Shown one piece after another: positions 21,034 to 35,131 of a stretch of 64,000 bases of DNA. The stretch covers positions 248,001 to 312,000 of the forward strand of contig WNYE01000001.1 in NCBI GenBank assembly GCA_021396245.1, in the 5' to 3' direction. This DNA comes from Sporothrix humicola. Taxonomy: Eukaryota > Ascomycota > Sordariomycetes > Ophiostomatales > Ophiostomataceae. The translations under genes were made by a program, and so were the position numbers. Each line of letters opens with the position of its first letter. Positions within the stretch are counted from its first letter, which is position 1. The notes beneath the pieces are model-generated. The model was not told the DNA's origin. It saw nothing but the letters and a program-made list of their open reading frames with translations, and made no database searches.

Positions 21034-24000
21034 ACTCCGGGGCGCTCAGCATGGCCTCCGCTTCGTTTTGGACGTGCGACCTGAAGAGCCTCGCAGGTGT
21101 ACCGATGCATCTCCCAAGCCCATAACTCAATTGACGGGCAAAAAGGGCAAAAGGGAGAACAGGTGGTGAGCCACAGCACACACACTTTTCATCTCCTCAC
21201 CTTCCCCCTCACTTTGACCACCTTGATTCTTTGTTTCTCCTCTTCATCAACGTTCATAAATGGCCATTTCTTGACCTTTCTTGTAGCGGGTCAAACGTTC
21301 CGTCGTGCGGCTGTTCCGTGCAGGCGTCCAAAAGACGCAAGTTGGCGGCGTAGACCATGCAGATGCAACTCTGGAGAATGCCTTCTAAGCCTCCAAAGCT
21401 TTCAAAGCCTCCAAGGCAACAGGACGCCGGCAGCACCTCCACGAACATGGCCGGCACAGCCGAGCTCAAGAGGGGCCGAGTCGAATCCCGAGAGAGCACA
21501 TTGCCCGATGCAAGCAACGTTCTTGGCTAGGGCAGGTTGTGATCGCGTTATGCCTTGAGCAATCCGCTTCATAAGAGTGTAGGAAGATGACGCATCTCAT
21601 TCTTTTGCCGTTGCTTGCCTCTCCATTTGCTTGCGTGATTATAGCTCATGTGGGAATTATCATTGAGTGATATCTCACACCCGGCAGACAATGCCAATGT
21701 CCTGGGCCGAGTGCTCCGGGCTCATGGGGCTGGAGAGTGCAATGATGCTATGCTGATATCAGTCAACTGATAATGAATAATGAGTTGATCATGTCTTTGC
21801 GAACGAATGAAAGTAACTCACAAGTATTGATATCTGAGCAAGGAGCTACAATACCTGCTATGCCTGCTGTAGTGGATGCCCTGAGATGGGTGGGCCTCGG
21901 CATGGTCTGTGGGATTCTGGTAAGCTGGTGTTGTAGTGTGAAGCCGCATCTGCATATGCCTGTTGGTTGATAGGGCAGGCAACGAGGGATTCTGGAAAGG
22001 TTCGAAAGAGGAAAGGCAGGCGAGAGAGGTGTGAGATACGCGTCTGACGTGCATCTGCCCAGCCTTCTTTCCGTCCTTTCTTTGTTGGTCCTCTGTTCAT
22101 CCACAAGGCGTGTGTTTTTGGTAACTCTGGGGGAACATCTTCTCGGAATTCCCAGCTCTTCTAGCATCCCAGCATCCCAGTAGCCCAAAAGCCAGTGTGC
22201 GGCGCGGTGCTGATAGCATGACGTGGCAAGGCCCGACTGTGAAGTGCGGCAGTCTCACCATGGAAACCATTCTTTTCTTTTTCTGTCTCTTGTGTCTCCT
22301 GTTTCTTCTGCTTGTTCTGTCTCTACCTCTTTTGTTCCTTGTCTGTCCCTTTTGGCTCTTCGGCGTTTCTGTTCTCCCATTTTCCCCTGCACGGAGTATG
22401 AATACTCCCGGTGCACAATGTTCTTGGCCTGACCTTCTGGAAGACAGGAGAAGGATTGGAGAGGCTTGGTTGGGATGGCACAGCGCGTGAAAAGTACCGC
22501 CGCCATATCGAAAGGAGACCATGGCTGGCCGTTTCAACAAACCAGCAAGGAAAATCAGCAAGGTATGGCTCCTTTCTCTCTCTCCAACCCATGCGACCGT
22601 TGCCTGCCGTTGCAGTTCCGTTGTCATGGCGCTGGGTGATTTGTTCTCTTCATTTGGTTCTGGTATTTCTGGAGCAGTTTGTTAGTGCTATGATCCCAGC
22701 ATCAACGTTCCCAAGATAGGAGAAAAAGACCAGGGCGAACAGCCCCAAAATTCCATACCCTGGAAGAAACAGTCGGTTTTGGCCGAACGCCCTGCAATAT
22801 CAAAAAGTTCAGAGCGGGCTGGGGCCGTCTGAAAAGTCGAAATGCGAAATGCCTGTGCTTGTCTGCCAAGGCGCGCCTGGGCAGGTTTGGTGATAGCTGG
22901 GATCTGGCATGTTGACATTTTGGCCATTGGCGATGCAAAACGGAGGCCGGAATTGGGACGAAGGAAGATGTCGAAAAGGGGTAAAAACAGGGCTGTCTAT
23001 TCAACTACAAAGCTTTGTTGTTCTTGCCTCTTTCCAAGTGTGCAAGCTCAATCGTTCCTTCCCAACGTCTGTATCCTGGCTCCTGGGATGCTCTTTCCTT
23101 GTTGAAATGTGCTGGGTATTTCCTTCCCTGGCCAGCTGGCTGGTGTTAGTGAGCCCCTGTTCGCTCCTTCCCCCTGTAAACTTACGAAATGTGCTGTGCG
23201 CAATCGGACCCAGATTTTGGCCCCTAGTCCGCCTTCCCAGCAGATCGTTCCGCGGGGAAAGAACGAATGATGTGCAGGTGCGTTTCAGGTCAGGGGGCGA
23301 AAGGCAAGGGGACATCTTGTGAAGGAAAGAAGGGGTGAACTACGATGTACGATTTACGAGGCAGGAAGGAGGACGGAATGTGAGTGTCAAGTGCGAGATG
23401 GTAGCCAAAAGGGGCAAGAGCAAAGAAGACAGGAGAACGACAGAACATCATGCGAACGCGCACTGTTCACCATTATTCCCTTGACACTCTCCAGAGCCAT
23501 GTCCTTGCCCGTCGCATCCGGCATTGACGTCCGTTGAACCCAAGATTTCAAGGAGCGCAAGATGGATGCATAGGCGATATCGAAAGTCGAATGTTGCGCG
23601 AGGAGCTTTCGAGGCGAAATCTTGGCAAAGAAATATCAAAACAACTAAAAATCAAAAGACGCGCCGGGGACACGTAAGTCCCGGACGTGTTCACAGTGTT
23701 GTTTTGGAGGGAGCATGTTTTATCTCCTTTGTTTTTCATTGTTTTCATTGTTATCAGGGCCAAGCACGAAAGGGATGGCACCTGGGCTATCAAGGTTGTG
23801 AGTCAGGACCAAATGGCGTGGTTTAATGACAACGTCCAGGAACGAACCGATGTCCGTTTTGTCATTCGCTAACACGAGCCAAAAGCCACCAAACGCCAAA
23901 ACGGTAGACACTGAAAGAAAACAAGTTCATGCGCACGAACGCAAACTAGACAGGAAATAGGCAGGAGAACAGAAGAACCAAGAGAACAAGGAGGAAAACG

Positions 24001-27000
24001 CCTGACGGGAGCTGCCAAGTGCCTACTTGAACTAGCTACGCGACGCCACGTGTTGGCGTATTTGACGGAATTAGAGCGCGCTGCGATCTTGAAAAAGAGA
24101 TTGGAGAATCGTTGGAAACAAGATGGAGATATGGAGAGAAAACGCACCAGCGGCGTAGCCACATATAATTTTCCAGAAAGCCACTGTGGGCCAGTAACAA
24201 AGTCGCCAACGCCACAGCAAATATCCCAATTATCACGAGAACCGAGAAAACGGGGCTGCTAGGTAAAAGATAGTCTAGTCGTGGAAGAAAAGAAGGAATT
24301 AGAAAAGGAGGCAAAAACCATGGCTTCGAAAGAGGCTTTCAAAGAAATTGTTCATGGCTCGAGTGTTTTTGAGTCTGTATTGCCGTTCAGCCTCTCAGTC
24401 CTCAGGCATCATGGATTGTCCCGACTTTTACCAAGTTCATCCTTGTTTTCAGGGCGACCTCTTTGCCCTTTACTTTTTAGGTAATTTATTTGTTGGATAC
24501 AGCCCGGGGCAAGGACAAGGCAGATGCGGGAGCGGAAGCGGAACCGCGCGGAGGATCTGTGAAACTGAATTTAGTTGTACTTGCGGATATTCCGAGTTGG
24601 TCTTGGCGGAGCGCGATTCAGGATGGCCGGCATCCTTGTGTCTTTGTGGCCGTCCCTGTGTCCTTGTGCTGTACTTGTGTTCAGGATGCTCAGTTTTTTC
24701 CCGTGTTGCATATACTTTCACGATACTTGCAAGAGAGAACAGAAGCAAAAAGACATATTGTCATTCTCGCCACCATGCCATTTCTACCGCTTTGAACATA
24801 GCCGGGCCGTTCCCTGCAAATGCTGGCCTCTGTTCGAGCGACCTGCATAGAGGGGAAGTTGATGCGTTGTCATTGTCGTAGGCGAGGAGACAAAACATGA
24901 TGAAAGGATAGACAAGGAATAGATAGAGTTGTGTGTTGCCGGCTTCCTTCTGTTATTTGCTGTCGCCGATCACGGTCCTGCGTGCGTTTTCGTTGGTCGC
25001 CTTGAAAGTTCATGTTTACCCTGTTTTCACCTGTTTTTGTGTTTGCTGCAACTCTACTGTAACTCTCTCATTGCACAAGAGACATGCAAGGAACTACATC
25101 TGCTAAAAAGTAAGAAGAGAAAAAAGTGCATGTCTGATTTGTGCAACAATCCTCAACCTCATTTTCGTCACATCTGCTCACCGCAAGTTATGCTTTCGGC
25201 AATTGTAAATTGATCAACAAAACATGCAATAAGTACTCTGCAATGGCGTGATGTGCTCGGTATTTCGTTGTCGTGAGTTGCCGTGACGGAAGCACAACCA
25301 GTTAAATAAAATGCAAATAAAGAGTCAACATGCAAACATGCAAACATGCAAAAAAGGCTGGGACGGCTCCGGCGGTCGGGGACAAGGCTGCAGGCTTATG
25401 GTTGCGGGCGAGGAAAGAGACACGGCATGGGAATGGGCTGTTTCCTTGCGGTTAGGGACACAAAGACTGTAGAAAAACAGAGAAAATTGTGTTAATTCAT
25501 TTACATGGGATCTGATCGACAGCATCTCGTGAGATGTCAAAATGAGAATCAAGGCAAGCCTACATTTGCGAAACAAGAAACGAATTGTGAAAAGAGGAAA
25601 AAGTAAAGTCAAATGCAACATCTGCTATCGTTTACAGAGGTGATAGATATCAAATTGTCAATGAGATCACCGAGGCTGCACAAGGCCGAAAAGAGATGTA
25701 TGAAATAAAGAAGAGAGGGGTCGCAGTATACGGCGCAGCTATTAGCCCGGCATTACAACGCGACGGATGTCCTGTAGAGAATTATTGTTTAACGAAGTCG
25801 GTATTGCGGGACGTATTGCTCGTTCTGTTTTGCAGCTGCAGCTTCTGTATTTGCCTCGAGGAGTTCGATACGACGGGTCCTTCCGCGGGGGTCGTACCTT
25901 TCCTTTTTCAATGTAACGTCCTCCTGTGTTGTGCATTCTTGATTTTTTTTTATTAGGATCTTTCGTGTGCAGGCACAAAGCATAACCCTAGGGCTTTTTT
26001 CGTGTATCGTACCTTTTTTTCTTGGAGTCACAAAACATTGCACGGCATCGCGATCAACAACGGACATCCCAGGAGTTGTTTTCCTGCTCAAACGGAGATG
26101 TACCCAACATATGAGTAAAACCAGCACGATACTGACTCACGCCATCGGGTTAAAGCTATTGTTGAGAAGTTCCAGGATACGACTGCAGGGCATAATTTGG
26201 GGGCGCAATCGATCGTTTTTCTTCTTATCCCGTCTGTTTCTGTACGGCATACGGGATAAGTACGACGCACGAATATTCTCCTTTGCATTTTGCATCCGCA
26301 TCACCTTGTTCCTTGTTCGTGATCCGTGGTTGTCTCCCCTCTCTCGACCCTGCCTTGGAGGATCTGCGGTTCGATGGAACAATGAATTGCGTCGTTGATG
26401 TGTTGTTCATTTCTGTGTCTTTATTCCGCATAGTTTTTGCAGTGTCTGTCGCTGTTGCGTTGTGACAATCCCTGCTTTCGTCGTATTGAAGCGCCTGTGC
26501 GTTTCCCTTCTGGGACCCTTACAGAAGAGGGCACACAGACTGGATGGACAAGGGGAGGATGAATAATAAACAAATACGTGATGTTGCAGACAAGAATATG
26601 CAGGACGATGCTTTATAGGTTATGCAAAACATGTTGTGTGTGTAGGGTATGCAAAGAGTAGAAAATGATCTACGAAGATGCAGGAAGCTGTTTTTTTTTC
26701 GAGGACAGGCTCAGAGTACAGCGGATGTTGGACAGAGAACATGCAAGTACTCAGCTCAAAAGAGACCATGTCGATGAAGGAAAATCAATTCAAGGGTAAA
26801 TAAAAAAGAGAAAATTCACGAAAATCGTCTGTGACTTGTGAGAAAAGACTAGGTTATGGAAATATTAATCTTGTTGAAAACCGAACTCGACACTGCACAC
26901 ACGCATTGGATTTTTTTTGAGGTGCAATCTGTGAAAATAAAGCGCGCGGCGTCGCCCGCGAAAAAACGCAACGCCACGGGCGCTCCCGTCGCTCTAACCA

Positions 27001-30000
27001 AAAAGAACCAAAACCGACAAACCTAGTGAGAAAAAGCGACATGACAAGGAACCAATGAGATTTGTTAGAAAGGATCGTGAAAAGAAAAGAAAAAATGGTG
27101 ACAACAGGCAGAAAGAGAAGGTAAAATAAAAGAATGCATAGAAAAGAGGCAACAGAATGCTACGCAAGAATGTATGGATCGAGATGCAGGACCTGTGAGG
27201 CTCTTTGCTTTCTTTTGTGCTGCTCTCTCTTGCACAAGAAAGTGAAAGTATCTCGAAAGTACACGGGACAAATGTTGACAGCGATGGCAAGATGGTCGAC
27301 AAATGGAGGCCACCCTCCAAAACAGCCTTGACAGGCGGCCATCCCACCATATCAATTCCCACCCAGTTGACGATATGCTGGTCTTTCTGTTTTCTGTCGC
27401 CTTCTTTCTCCCCCCTTTATTTCTCAGCCTCTTGAAGAGTTTGCCGTCCCTCCAACTCCTACTTTTCGTTTGACAGATGAACGAACAGAACGAACAGCAA
27501 AGGAGATGATCAAAAACAACGCATACGCCCCCGCCTGCTCGGACGAGAAGAGATTACTTCCCCGTGCAGGATGGTGTGCGATCCAAAAAAATTGATGCCA
27601 ATCTGTTCTCTCTGTACGTTTTCTCTGAGATAATTCTGATATTTCATCCCGCATCAGGTTGGGGGCCGATTTATCTCCCCAAATGGCGCCCACCACCACA
27701 ATTTCTTTGCCTTGTCTTCTTTGCTCCGAAATGCCGAGAAGTGATAAGTCACACACATTTGACAGGTTGCCCGTAATTGTATTTGTGACTGTTCGCAATA
27801 GAATGTTGAAAGAAAATTCGGAACTCAAGCACACGACACCTCACAAAACCACTGTATGCGAGCAATACCGACGAAAACAATCTATGGTCGTCATACGTGC
27901 ACAACACGCAACTACAAAATGGTATGATTTTGAGAAGGTCATGATATTTATTCTACTCTGTCGGGTCGGAAGCACGCTTGATTTTTGATCTCAAGGAACA
28001 GAACTGGCAATATCATAAATAACCCGTTTTACAGACAAGGCTCTTCCTTCCTAAAAGGGGTTTATCCGTCACGATAACTTGACAGCATGCATGACAGATG
28101 ATTGACAAAAAATTGACAAAGAGGGCCAATAAATGAGAAGGAAGAAAGATAGAAAAGGACGAGTAGTAATGTGTTGACGTGGCAGCCTCGGGACGACAGG
28201 AGGTAGTATTTGCGTGTTTTTCTACATTTTCTCTCATTTTGTTGAATTGACAACCCTTCACTGGAACTGAGCAATAAGTTGTCAACTTCCTGTTTTGGTG
28301 AGAAGGCTGAGGTTGCAACCACTAACACCGGTGTTCATTAAATAAATTTGTGAGTGCTGTAATACAGGTGACTTAGCGCATCACAGAAGGCTCTCATTCC
28401 CAGCATATTTTCAACGTCGTTTCTTCCCTCAGCTTCTACCCCTATTTCGAACGTCTCCCCCATTGTGTTGTTTGATTTGTTGTTGATTTTTTTTATTCTC
28501 CTAAATTAACGAGGAGACACCAGGAGACAGGCTACGCCGTGCTAGAGTTTCCCGGAACAGCATCCGAGATGGTTTTTGCTTCCCTGTCAAGTCTCGTTGT
28601 TCGGAGAATAAAAGAATGCGTTTTCTCTCATGAAACGAGCCCAAGCCGGGGTATTTTTCTGCTTTTTTTTTCTCTCTCTGAATTTTCACACTTTTTTCTC
28701 AGGGTCCTCTACCCGGTGGAAGGGTTCTCAATAGATTCGCAGGGTTCGGGGATTCGCTTGCGAGTTGATTTTCGACTTTTTCAAGTCCTCCTTTTTCTCT
28801 TGTTTCTTCGTCTTTTCTTCGTCCTCCACAAAACAACAGCCATTCGTGGAAGAACGAGCCGGCCTCCCCCTTCCCCTTGTCTCACAGGGTCGGACAGAAT
28901 GCTCTGAGAAATATCAAAGGATGCGAGGATGAGATGATCAACGGGATAGACACAGGCGATGGACGCATGAGTTGACAGCCAGACGAACAGATTGTAACAA
29001 TAAGCGGTGCTAAGTTGTGTTTCGAGGGAGTTGAGGTCAAAAAAGTTGGCATAGGTGGAGAAACAGATTGCTGGAGTTTCCTCTAGTTTGCTGTGAGTTT
29101 AAGTGGTGGTGGTGCGGGAGGAGAAAGCCTTGTCTCACCAACAGGCAGTGGGCTGTTTTTTGCAGTCGTTTTGAGAGTGTTTTTTGAGGATTTGTGTACC
29201 CAAGCCTTGTCGTTGCAAATGATCTTCGCCTTCCCTCAATATACATTCTCGCCAATCTCTTTGATTTCTCATTCTGATCCTCCTCATTTTCTCTTTGACA
29301 GTCGCCCTGTCCGGCACTACTCTCAGCTGATCGTCGCGTTTCCGTTGTCTCCCCGCCCCATCGTCTCCCTTTCTCAGATCATCTCAAAAGACTACGGACA
29401 TTTCTTGGGAATATCTACTCCTCGGGAAAGGCAATCTCTGAGGATCTCTGTGAATATCTTCTCTTGGCCAAGTTTCAATTTATTGCCTTGGTCCTCTTCC
29501 TCGTCTTCTCAGGATCGCAGGCTGAGCAAGGGAGACACAGAAACGAACAACGCATTCCATCCTTTGCCATCTCCCGTCATTTACACGTAACTTTGTGGCC
29601 GGCGAGCTCCAATGACACACGAAAAGGGAGAATCTCACAAAAACGTCATGGCCCACTCGAAGCACCGACAACGAAAAGATTTGCATATTTTGTCAGTTTG
29701 GCAAAACGGAAATAAAGACAGCCGAATGGCAATGGGACGAAGGAAAAAGAAAGTACAATCAGAAAACCAAGGCAGCGTCAAGACAATATTCTCATTGCAT
29801 GCCCCGTCTTCCGTATTCAGGGATATCTACGAGTACACATCAAAGGCCAAAGAGACTCCGGCCTCCGTAAATACGTCGACGTCTATCAGATGCTATCGCG
29901 AAGTGCATCTCCACATTCGTGCAACGTTTTATTCTGACAGTTTTGAATTTTGAGAGTCGCCGTTTATGATCACGAGTTGGAATGCACGTTTTCACTTTCA

Positions 30001-31713
30001 ATCTTTTGCCTGCCCTCAGTGTTTCCTGCCAGTGTTGCATGTAATGTTCTTGGCATACGCAATTGTGGCCCCTTTCTTCGCGTATTTTTCTCTCTTCTTT
30101 CCGCGCCGTCTCTTCGTCAAATTCTCCTATTTCCTTTGTCGTTCAACTCGGAAGCCCGGCAAGAGGCCGTTTTATGTCTAAAGGTCCCTCTTTTTTCGAA
30201 CGTCAAAGTCTTTTAGCTCTTTAGGGGCGCAGCTAAAATAAAGTAAACACTAACAGAGTATTCAGTTCGGGTAGTCGGGCACCGGCGGGCTGTCCGGAGC
30301 GCGAAGTCTCTTTTGTCCTCGCACTCTCCTTCTCCTTTCCTCATCAAAGCGCGATATTGACACGAAATCCGGCTTTGGGAAGAGTGGAATACACAATAGA
30401 CACCGAAAAAGAGAAAAGGGGGAGTGGGTGACGGTGGACCGGTGACATCTTTCTTGCTTTTGTGTGGTGCTTTTTAGCTTTTCTCGCTCTCTGTTTGCCC
30501 TTCTTTCCCTTCTGGGGCTCTTTTGGCTCTTTTGGCTCTGCCTCCGGTGCTCTTGGCACACCGCCGGACACCCAGCGCCCAGGGCTGACTGCATTTTTTA
30601 GGGTCCTTTAGGGCCCTGGGGAAAACGTGCAGCCTCGAATAACAGGGAATATGAGAAGAGAAAGGTGGAAGAGAAAGAGGAAAATAGTGCAGAGTTTTTC
30701 CTTTTCGCTGGTGCCTAAACTCCCCTAATGCCTTATCCGTTTTAGCGCCCATGGCCCTATTTCGAGCCTATTTCTCTGGGCGGGACGATCAGCGCCCTGA
30801 ACTCACCGCTTTAGGTGTTTGTTGCTGCACCTCCGGCCTCCCTGAAAGCCCCTAAAAGCTCCAAAAGCTCGTATTAGGTTCGTGACCCATGGGTTGTGGT
30901 TGCTTGCAAGGAGCTTCTACCTTGACGAACACACGTCAAAGAACTCTAAATATATCTTTATCTTGCATCTTTTTCCTGTCTAGTCTTGACTGGTGCTCAC
31001 CGTACTTTGATCTTTGTGTCGATGCTCTCGATGCCCTCATTTCCTTTGCCCTTCGTATTGCCCTACTATCTATTCCCTTTGCGTCTTCAACGACGTAGAT
31101 ATCAGAGCATCACCCCCTCTCGTGACCTCGCGATCGACATTGATATCAATGTAGCAGTACAAGCAATACTTTCGTGAGGAACCTATCAAGATCATAGAGC
31201 ATGTGTTCGTTTGTGTTCTTTGAATAAACGAATAACGGCTTGGCATTACTTAAAAAGGGGACATTTTCTGTCTTTGTGTCCAAGGTTTCTTTAAATTGCT
31301 ATCCCTTTTTCTTTGAGCGCCGGTGCCGTAAACTGCATCATAAAATACCCCAGATATGCACAAGAGAGGAGACATGTAGACGTTTCTGTAAGATACTTTG
31401 TCTGCTCTTGTGTATGTCTTGGAGAGTACAAGCGTGCGTCGTTGGGACTTAATTGTCCGTCAAACCGGTCTCCTTTTTGTATTTTTTTTTTTTTAGTGAG
31501 ACACACGCACAGCACTAGAAACCATGTTTTTCTGTTCTTGTTCCCCTTACCCTCCCCGCCTTTTTTGGTTTAAACTTTTTTGACGTCCTTCCTGTTGGGA
31601 CTTACTGTATTCCAGGGACTTTCTTATCTTATTCTCCTGTTTCTGAAGATTTTGAAATCAAGAAACACAGCGAGCACAGGCACTCTTCTTTCACAAGATA
31701 CGGTGGCTGCTTC
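21034..31713. other. Gene-poor interval, part 3
   Basis: No recognised gene. Contents include a GCCTCCAAAG-type imperfect repeat near 21385-21420, a C/T-rich block at about 22255-22385, (CATGCAAA)3-like repetition at 25328-25350, and a C/T-rich block at about 28600-28900. A GC-richer stretch at 30210-30890 repeatedly uses short words such as TTTAGGG/CCCTAAA and AGCGCC. Short ORFs have no conserved features. Confidence 0.55.
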
Positions 31714-31723
31714 GTACTCCGTA
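31714..31723 (+). repeat. Dispersed 10-bp word GTACTCCGTA, copy 2
   Basis: Exact copy of the dispersed word. A one-mismatch version (GTACTCCGTG) follows at 32974-32983. Confidence 0.5.
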
Positions 31724-34700
31724 TTTCTTATTCATACCCTCCTTTTGAATACGGCTTGCCAACATGCCGCTAACTTTACCTCTCGTCTCTTCGTCGCTTC
31801 TCTCCGCTCGTCTGGTACGTTCATGTACGTGAGATGACTTGCCTTATTCCCTCCTCCATCTCGAGCCCCAAAAGTCAGTGCACGCAGCTCAGCCCACAGG
31901 AAACGCAAGGGCAATGCGAGTAAGTGCAAGGAAGGGATGGGAAGGGAGGAAGGATGAGGAGGGAGAGACTGAGGAAATGGAAGACAGAAAAGGGGGGTTG
32001 CTGCATGCATCATGCAAGACACACTTTGTCGAGCTCCTTTTCGATTTTGTATCCATATAAAAACTTTGTGTACTCGTAGCATACGACGTACCTGTACCAA
32101 TATCTCACTCATGCACACTCGCACCACACACAGACCAAACCAGACCAACCACCGAGGCATGTCCACGCCGGCTGAACTCCTACATTTGGGGGCAGAAAGT
32201 CGCAGACGCAGAACAGAGCAGCATTCGCGATCCGTGTTTCCGTAATCGTGTGCCGTATCGTTGGTCGAGTGGTCATCGTGTCCATCGTGTCCATTCTGGC
32301 CCATGTTTCGACGGAGTAGCATCGCCGTATCCCGTCGTTGTGCCTTTCTGTTCCTTTGAGCTTTTGGGGTTTTCTTTTCTCTGCGGTTTGGGCGCTTCAG
32401 GTATCCCTATGCAGCTTGTCTGTCGTTGTTCCCCCACATTTTTGTACCGCTTGTACCGTGCTGTCTCTCTATTTTCCGCGTACCGGCACGCGGGACAGTG
32501 TGCGGCCGCGAGAGGCTGAAGTGATCGTGAGTGCGACAGAGCGTTGTGCCTCTGTCAAAATATGGGAATCTCTGACAAACTCACTGTAAAAGGGCTTGGC
32601 ATTATCCAACGACTTTCTTCTTGATGCTGCCTTGCCCCGGAAATCGTGCCATGTTGCAAATAGATAATGTCCAAGGCCAGCACTCTTCCGCTTCTCTTCT
32701 GCCGCCTCTCTCGCTTCTTCGGCTTCTTTTTTGGCTTCTTTGACTTCTTTTGTATCTGCCGTTGGAGTTGACTAGCCAAACGCGGGGGAATAATAGGTAA
32801 TAAGTAATAAATAATACTTTGTGGTGTAAGTCGTAAGTCATAAGTCACCCTCGACATGAGGCACATTCCGAAATAAGACCAGTCAACTTATGAGGCAAAG
32901 GCGCAAAGATGAGATGGAGCATCTGGGCATCTGAAGAAAAATAGATGAGAGAAAAGTGCTAGAAGAATACGACGTACTCCGTGCTACCGTGAGAAACACA
33001 TGTGCATTGACATCTCGTTCGCTCTTGCCGTTTTCTGCTTAGAGCCTTGTTTGGCATCGCCATTTCCCGCCGTTTCGAACGCCGAAACAGATATTGGAAA
33101 AATAAGAGTGACGTTGAATGTGGGCGTGCGTTCGGGCGGTAGCGTGGAAAGCCACGTCGTCCGCCGTAGCGCCTGAGTGAACACTCATGTTTGCATTTCT
33201 TTTTCTCGTATCGTGGGCTTGCAGGCTCGTGGGATGCATGTATTGTCCTTTCCTTTTGTGGTGACTTCTTTTCGTCTGATTCGCACTTTCCTTTTGCTTC
33301 CTTCCCTTTCTTCATCTTTTTTTTTTCTCTTTGGCTCATTCCTTGCTTCCTTCCTTTTCTTCTTCGTGGGTTTGCGAGTTACGGGTTGTGGGTATTCCGG
33401 GTTCTTGCTGAAAACAGCTTGGCTTCGTCTGGTCTCTCCTTCCCGTTGGGTTTCGCTTCATTCGCGTCGTTGCTTCCTTTTTTTGTATTAAATTCCCATT
33501 TCGTCTTCCGCCATGACGTTGCGTTTCTCGTGTTCTTTCCTGTCTTAGCTCTCTCGCGGCTTTACACTGGCTCTGTAGCAGGTGCAATCGCACCTTCTGT
33601 GCGTGCCACCTCGTCACCGCAAAATCATCGTGACCCTCTTTCCTGTTCCGTCCTTCCGTCCAGTGTCCCTCTTTTTCGTGATTTGCTTTCATCGCTCTTT
33701 CCTTAAATTGCTCTTCGTCACACAACTCGGCGCCGGTGCCGGCCAAGCAGCCAACGGCCAGAAAAAGGGGCCCCCAAATTTTGTCTATTTTCCTCTCTCT
33801 CTCAAGAAATAGGGCAACGCAAGATACGACGACGTAACCACTCCCCTCTCGCTTTTCCCTGTGGCCCTTTTTCTGACTCTCGCTCTCGCTCCCTATTTGT
33901 CTTCCGTGACCCTTGTTAGCCTGGTCATGAACTTTTCGTTTCTTATTCTCTTAACGACGTGACCCCTATCTTTCGGACTTCGTCGCATTTGCCCGACGAA
34001 CGCTTTCTTTCACAAAAAAGAGACAGGGGTCTGTTGGAAAAACATCAAAATGTTGGAAGAAAGAAATAATGAACGACAATGGGAAGAGGCCTCAAACCGC
34101 AAATCAACTTCAACGACCTTCGTCCCCGAACACCGTCACAATGATTGTGCTACAGAAAACAGTAGCCGCCCATCTGTCTCTTCTTCTGTCAACAAGAAAA
34201 GGCAAAAAAGGGGGGGTTCGGTTCCTCAGAAAAAAAAATGCCCGCGTGACTCTCCAAAGGGTCGGATGCGAACAAAGCAACGACGAGCCCACACCACCAA
34301 CAGCTCTTTTTTGCGACAGCTTCTTGAGGCGTGTCCGTGACAGGTCCGTGGATGGAACGGCCGTTTTCTTTTCTTCTGTTTCTTCTTTTGCTCTTATTTC
34401 CCCTTTTCGTTCACATCCCTCCCGTCTTCAACCAGTATCGTTCGTTCCTTTTCAGGTACAACACAACACTCGTCCCCCCAGATAAGCCAATCACAGTGTG
34501 CGACCGGCTTGGCCCGCCCACGTTCCACCACCCTCGACACACTGGCGGCGCCTTTCCTTTCTTGCTTTGCGTGCCATTTTCTTCCTTTTCTTTTCATCAC
34601 TTTGGCAGGTCTCGTCTTGCCGCTGTGCCGTTGACGACAGAAGACTTGCGGGCAGCCAAGGTTGCTTGCCGCGGAAATGGGATAAACAACAGACAAAAGA

Positions 34701-35121
34701 AGAGGAGGGATATTAAAAAAAGGAAGAAAAGGAAGAAAAAGAAAAAGAGTTGAGCCCGGGCGAGCGTTTCGCCCGTGCTGCCGTTCCACCGTTTCACTCT
34801 ATTTCTTCCGATGTTTCTCTAGGCATACTCAGTTTTGCCAGTAATACAACTCTGGCTATCTGCCGCCTTTCAACCTCATGACCTCGAGAGGCAGAGGCCA
34901 AGCACAGCTATCAGAGGAGCAGCGAAGGAAGCGGCGCGGCATGCAGATTTGGGGGAATTTACACAACACACAGTCTCACAGTACAGAGCGACTGCTCGCA
35001 TCGCGCACTCGAAAAAGAAACGCCATGCGGAGTGCAGACGCACGACGCACGGCGCTCGACGCACAGCGCGGACACGGACAGGCGCCATGTGCCATGTGCC
35101 CTGCGACGTACTCAAAGTGTG
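31724..35121. other. Gene-poor interval, part 4
   Basis: No recognised gene. There is a strong C/T-rich block on plus at about 33180-33720 and a purine-rich run at about 34685-34750. A perfect 7-bp hairpin, CGGGCGA-GCGTT-TCGCCCG, lies at 34757-34775. The hairpin follows the A/G-rich run and has no adjoining gene. Confidence 0.5.
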
Positions 35122-35131
35122 TACGGAGTAC
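35122..35131 (-). repeat. Dispersed 10-bp word, copy 3 (TACGGAGTAC on plus)
   Basis: Exact reverse complement of GTACTCCGTA, located shortly after a partial match GACGTACTC at 35105. Confidence 0.5.

Noticed and set aside
25981..25996. AACCCTAGGG near a possible telomerase RNA template
   Set aside because: A template for TTAGGG repeats needs about 1.5 repeats of CTAACCC in register; only a single palindromic half-unit is present.
34757..34775. Hairpin CGGGCGA-GCGTT-TCGCCCG as a terminator
   Set aside because: No upstream gene or T-tract is present, and intrinsic hairpin terminators are not used by fungal Pol II.
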